Assembly (NCBI GenBank): GCA_028291445.1
Contig: JAQGIA010000141.1
Location: 1-5,463 of the forward strand
Source: Belnapia sp.
GTDB lineage: Bacteria > Pseudomonadota > Alphaproteobacteria > Acetobacterales > Acetobacteraceae
DNA: 5,463 nucleotides
Reading direction: 5' to 3'
In this document: positions 4,821 to 5,463 of the stretch, one piece after another
Layout: every line of letters begins with the position of its first letter
Numbering within the stretch: the stretch's first letter is position 1
The notes under the pieces: generated by a model
What the model was told of the DNA's origin: nothing
Databases searched by the model: none
What the model saw: only the letters and a program-made list of their open reading frames with translations
Made by a program: the position numbers and the translations under genes

Positions 4821-5463
4821 ATGATGCGCCGCCTCGGCCGTTTCCTCAGCGATACCTGGCGGCTGGCCGGGCCCTATTGGCGCAGCGAGGAGCGCTGGCG
4901 GGCCCGGCTGCTGCTCGGCATCGTCGTCGCGTTGAACCTGACGCTGGTCGGGATGAGCGTGCTGCTGAGCTATTGGAACCGGGAATTCTTCAACACCCTG
5001 CAGGAAAAGGACGCGGCCGCCTTCTGGTCGCTGCTGTTCTGGTGGCGCCAGACCGACAGCGGCCCGATGCCCGGCTTCGTCTTCATCGCGGTGATCTACA
5101 TCCTGATCGCCGTCTATGCGCTGTATCTGCGCCAGGCGCTGCAGATCCGCTGGCGGTCCTGGATGACGCGGGAGGTGCTGGACCGCTGGCTGGCCGACCG
5201 CGCCTATTACCGCGTGGCGCTGACCGATCCCGGTACTGACAACCCGGACCAGCGCATCGCCGAAGACCTGCGCATGTTCGTCGACAATACCCTGGCCCTG
5301 GGCCTTGGGCTGATGCGCTCGGTGGTGACGCTGTTTAGCTTCGTCATCGTGCTCTGGGGCCTGTCGGGGCCGCTGACCGTCCTCGGCATCGACATTCCCG
5401 GCTACATGGTCTGGGTCGCGCTGCTCTATGCGCTGGCCGGCACCGGCCTCGCGCATCTGATCG
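4821..5463 (+). CDS. ABC transporter permease/ATP-binding protein, N-terminal membrane part (3' truncated by window)
   Basis: The first 214 codons of a protein of the ABC_membrane_2 type (SbmA/BacA/YddA-like half-transporters, usually near 570-620 residues with a C-terminal ATPase in the YddA-like branch). The frame is open to the window end. Seen: an amphipathic start, membrane segments near residues 30-51, 86-106, 157-180 and 195-214, the soluble motif SYWNREFFNTLQ (50-61), and the block RWRSWMTREVLDRWL then YYRVAL and DNPDQRIAEDLRMFVDNT (about 110-157), strongly characteristic of this family. The predicted location is the inner membrane. Relatives import peptides or move other amphipathic or lipid-like cargo; the substrate cannot be read here. 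The ATPase motifs lie outside the window. Two ATGs are possible: GGAG (4814-4817) is 3 bases from the ATG at 4821 and 6 from that at 4824, so the second may be used. It starts 60 bases after the DUF1499 stop and could share its transcript. Confidence 0.92.
   Translation, partial: MMRRLGRFLSDTWRLAGPYWRSEERWRARLLLGIVVALNLTLVGMSVLLSYWNREFFNTLQEKDAAAFWSLLFWWRQTDSGPMPGFVFIAVIYILIAVYALYLRQALQIRWRSWMTREVLDRWLADRAYYRVALTDPGTDNPDQRIAEDLRMFVDNTLALGLGLMRSVVTLFSFVIVLWGLSGPLTVLGIDIPGYMVWVALLYALAGTGLAHLI

Noticed and set aside
3990..5456. Long open frame of 488 codons on the minus strand
   Set aside because: It lies opposite three recognisable + strand genes (DUF3253, DUF1499, ABC transporter), is rich in Gln, Gly, Arg and Pro, and shows no domain motif. 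It is a GC-rich antisense shadow.

Overview
The window is very G+C-rich and all its genes lie on the + strand. Protein style and gene families (a FAD/Fe-S 2-hydroxyacid-type dehydrogenase, DUF924, DUF1194, DUF3253, DUF1499 and an SbmA/BacA-like ABC exporter-fold protein) suggest an alphaproteobacterial chromosome, perhaps Acetobacteraceae/Rhodospirillales. That placement is inference from sequence style, not a search result. No tRNA, rRNA, CRISPR array, IS element or phage gene was seen.

Layout: (1) 1-1199 is the C-terminal part of a large flavin/iron-sulfur dehydrogenase whose FAD half lies upstream of the window. (2) 1199-1780 is a complete DUF924 gene, whose start codon shares one base with the preceding stop, so the two are probably translationally coupled. 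(3) 1781-1982 is a non-coding stretch with unusual palindromes. One is a 17-base palindrome containing CTGC-N3-GCAG, the half-site pattern described for PhaR-type regulators of polyhydroxyalkanoate granule genes. (4) 1983-2723 is a secreted von Willebrand A-like DUF1194 protein. (5) 2724-2867 is an intergenic region with a 14-bp tandem repeat and an AT-rich island that probably carries the promoter of the next gene. (6) 2868-3860 is a stand-alone EAL cyclic-di-GMP phosphodiesterase with all expected catalytic residues. Its last ~55 residues look like non-native read-through. (7) 3776-3945 is the decayed 5' end of a FAD/NAD(P)-dependent oxidoreductase, overlapped by that tail. (8) 4006-4314 (DUF3253) and 4311-4760 (DUF1499) form a tight ATGA-overlapping pair. 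(9) 4821-5463 is the membrane-domain start of an ABC transporter that continues past the window.

The genes do not form one obvious pathway. I see mostly ordinary core-type genes and no clear novel multi-gene system. The most notable places are the EAL/oxidoreductase junction (a gene-decay scar with a read-through tail) and the palindromic leader at 1828-1899.
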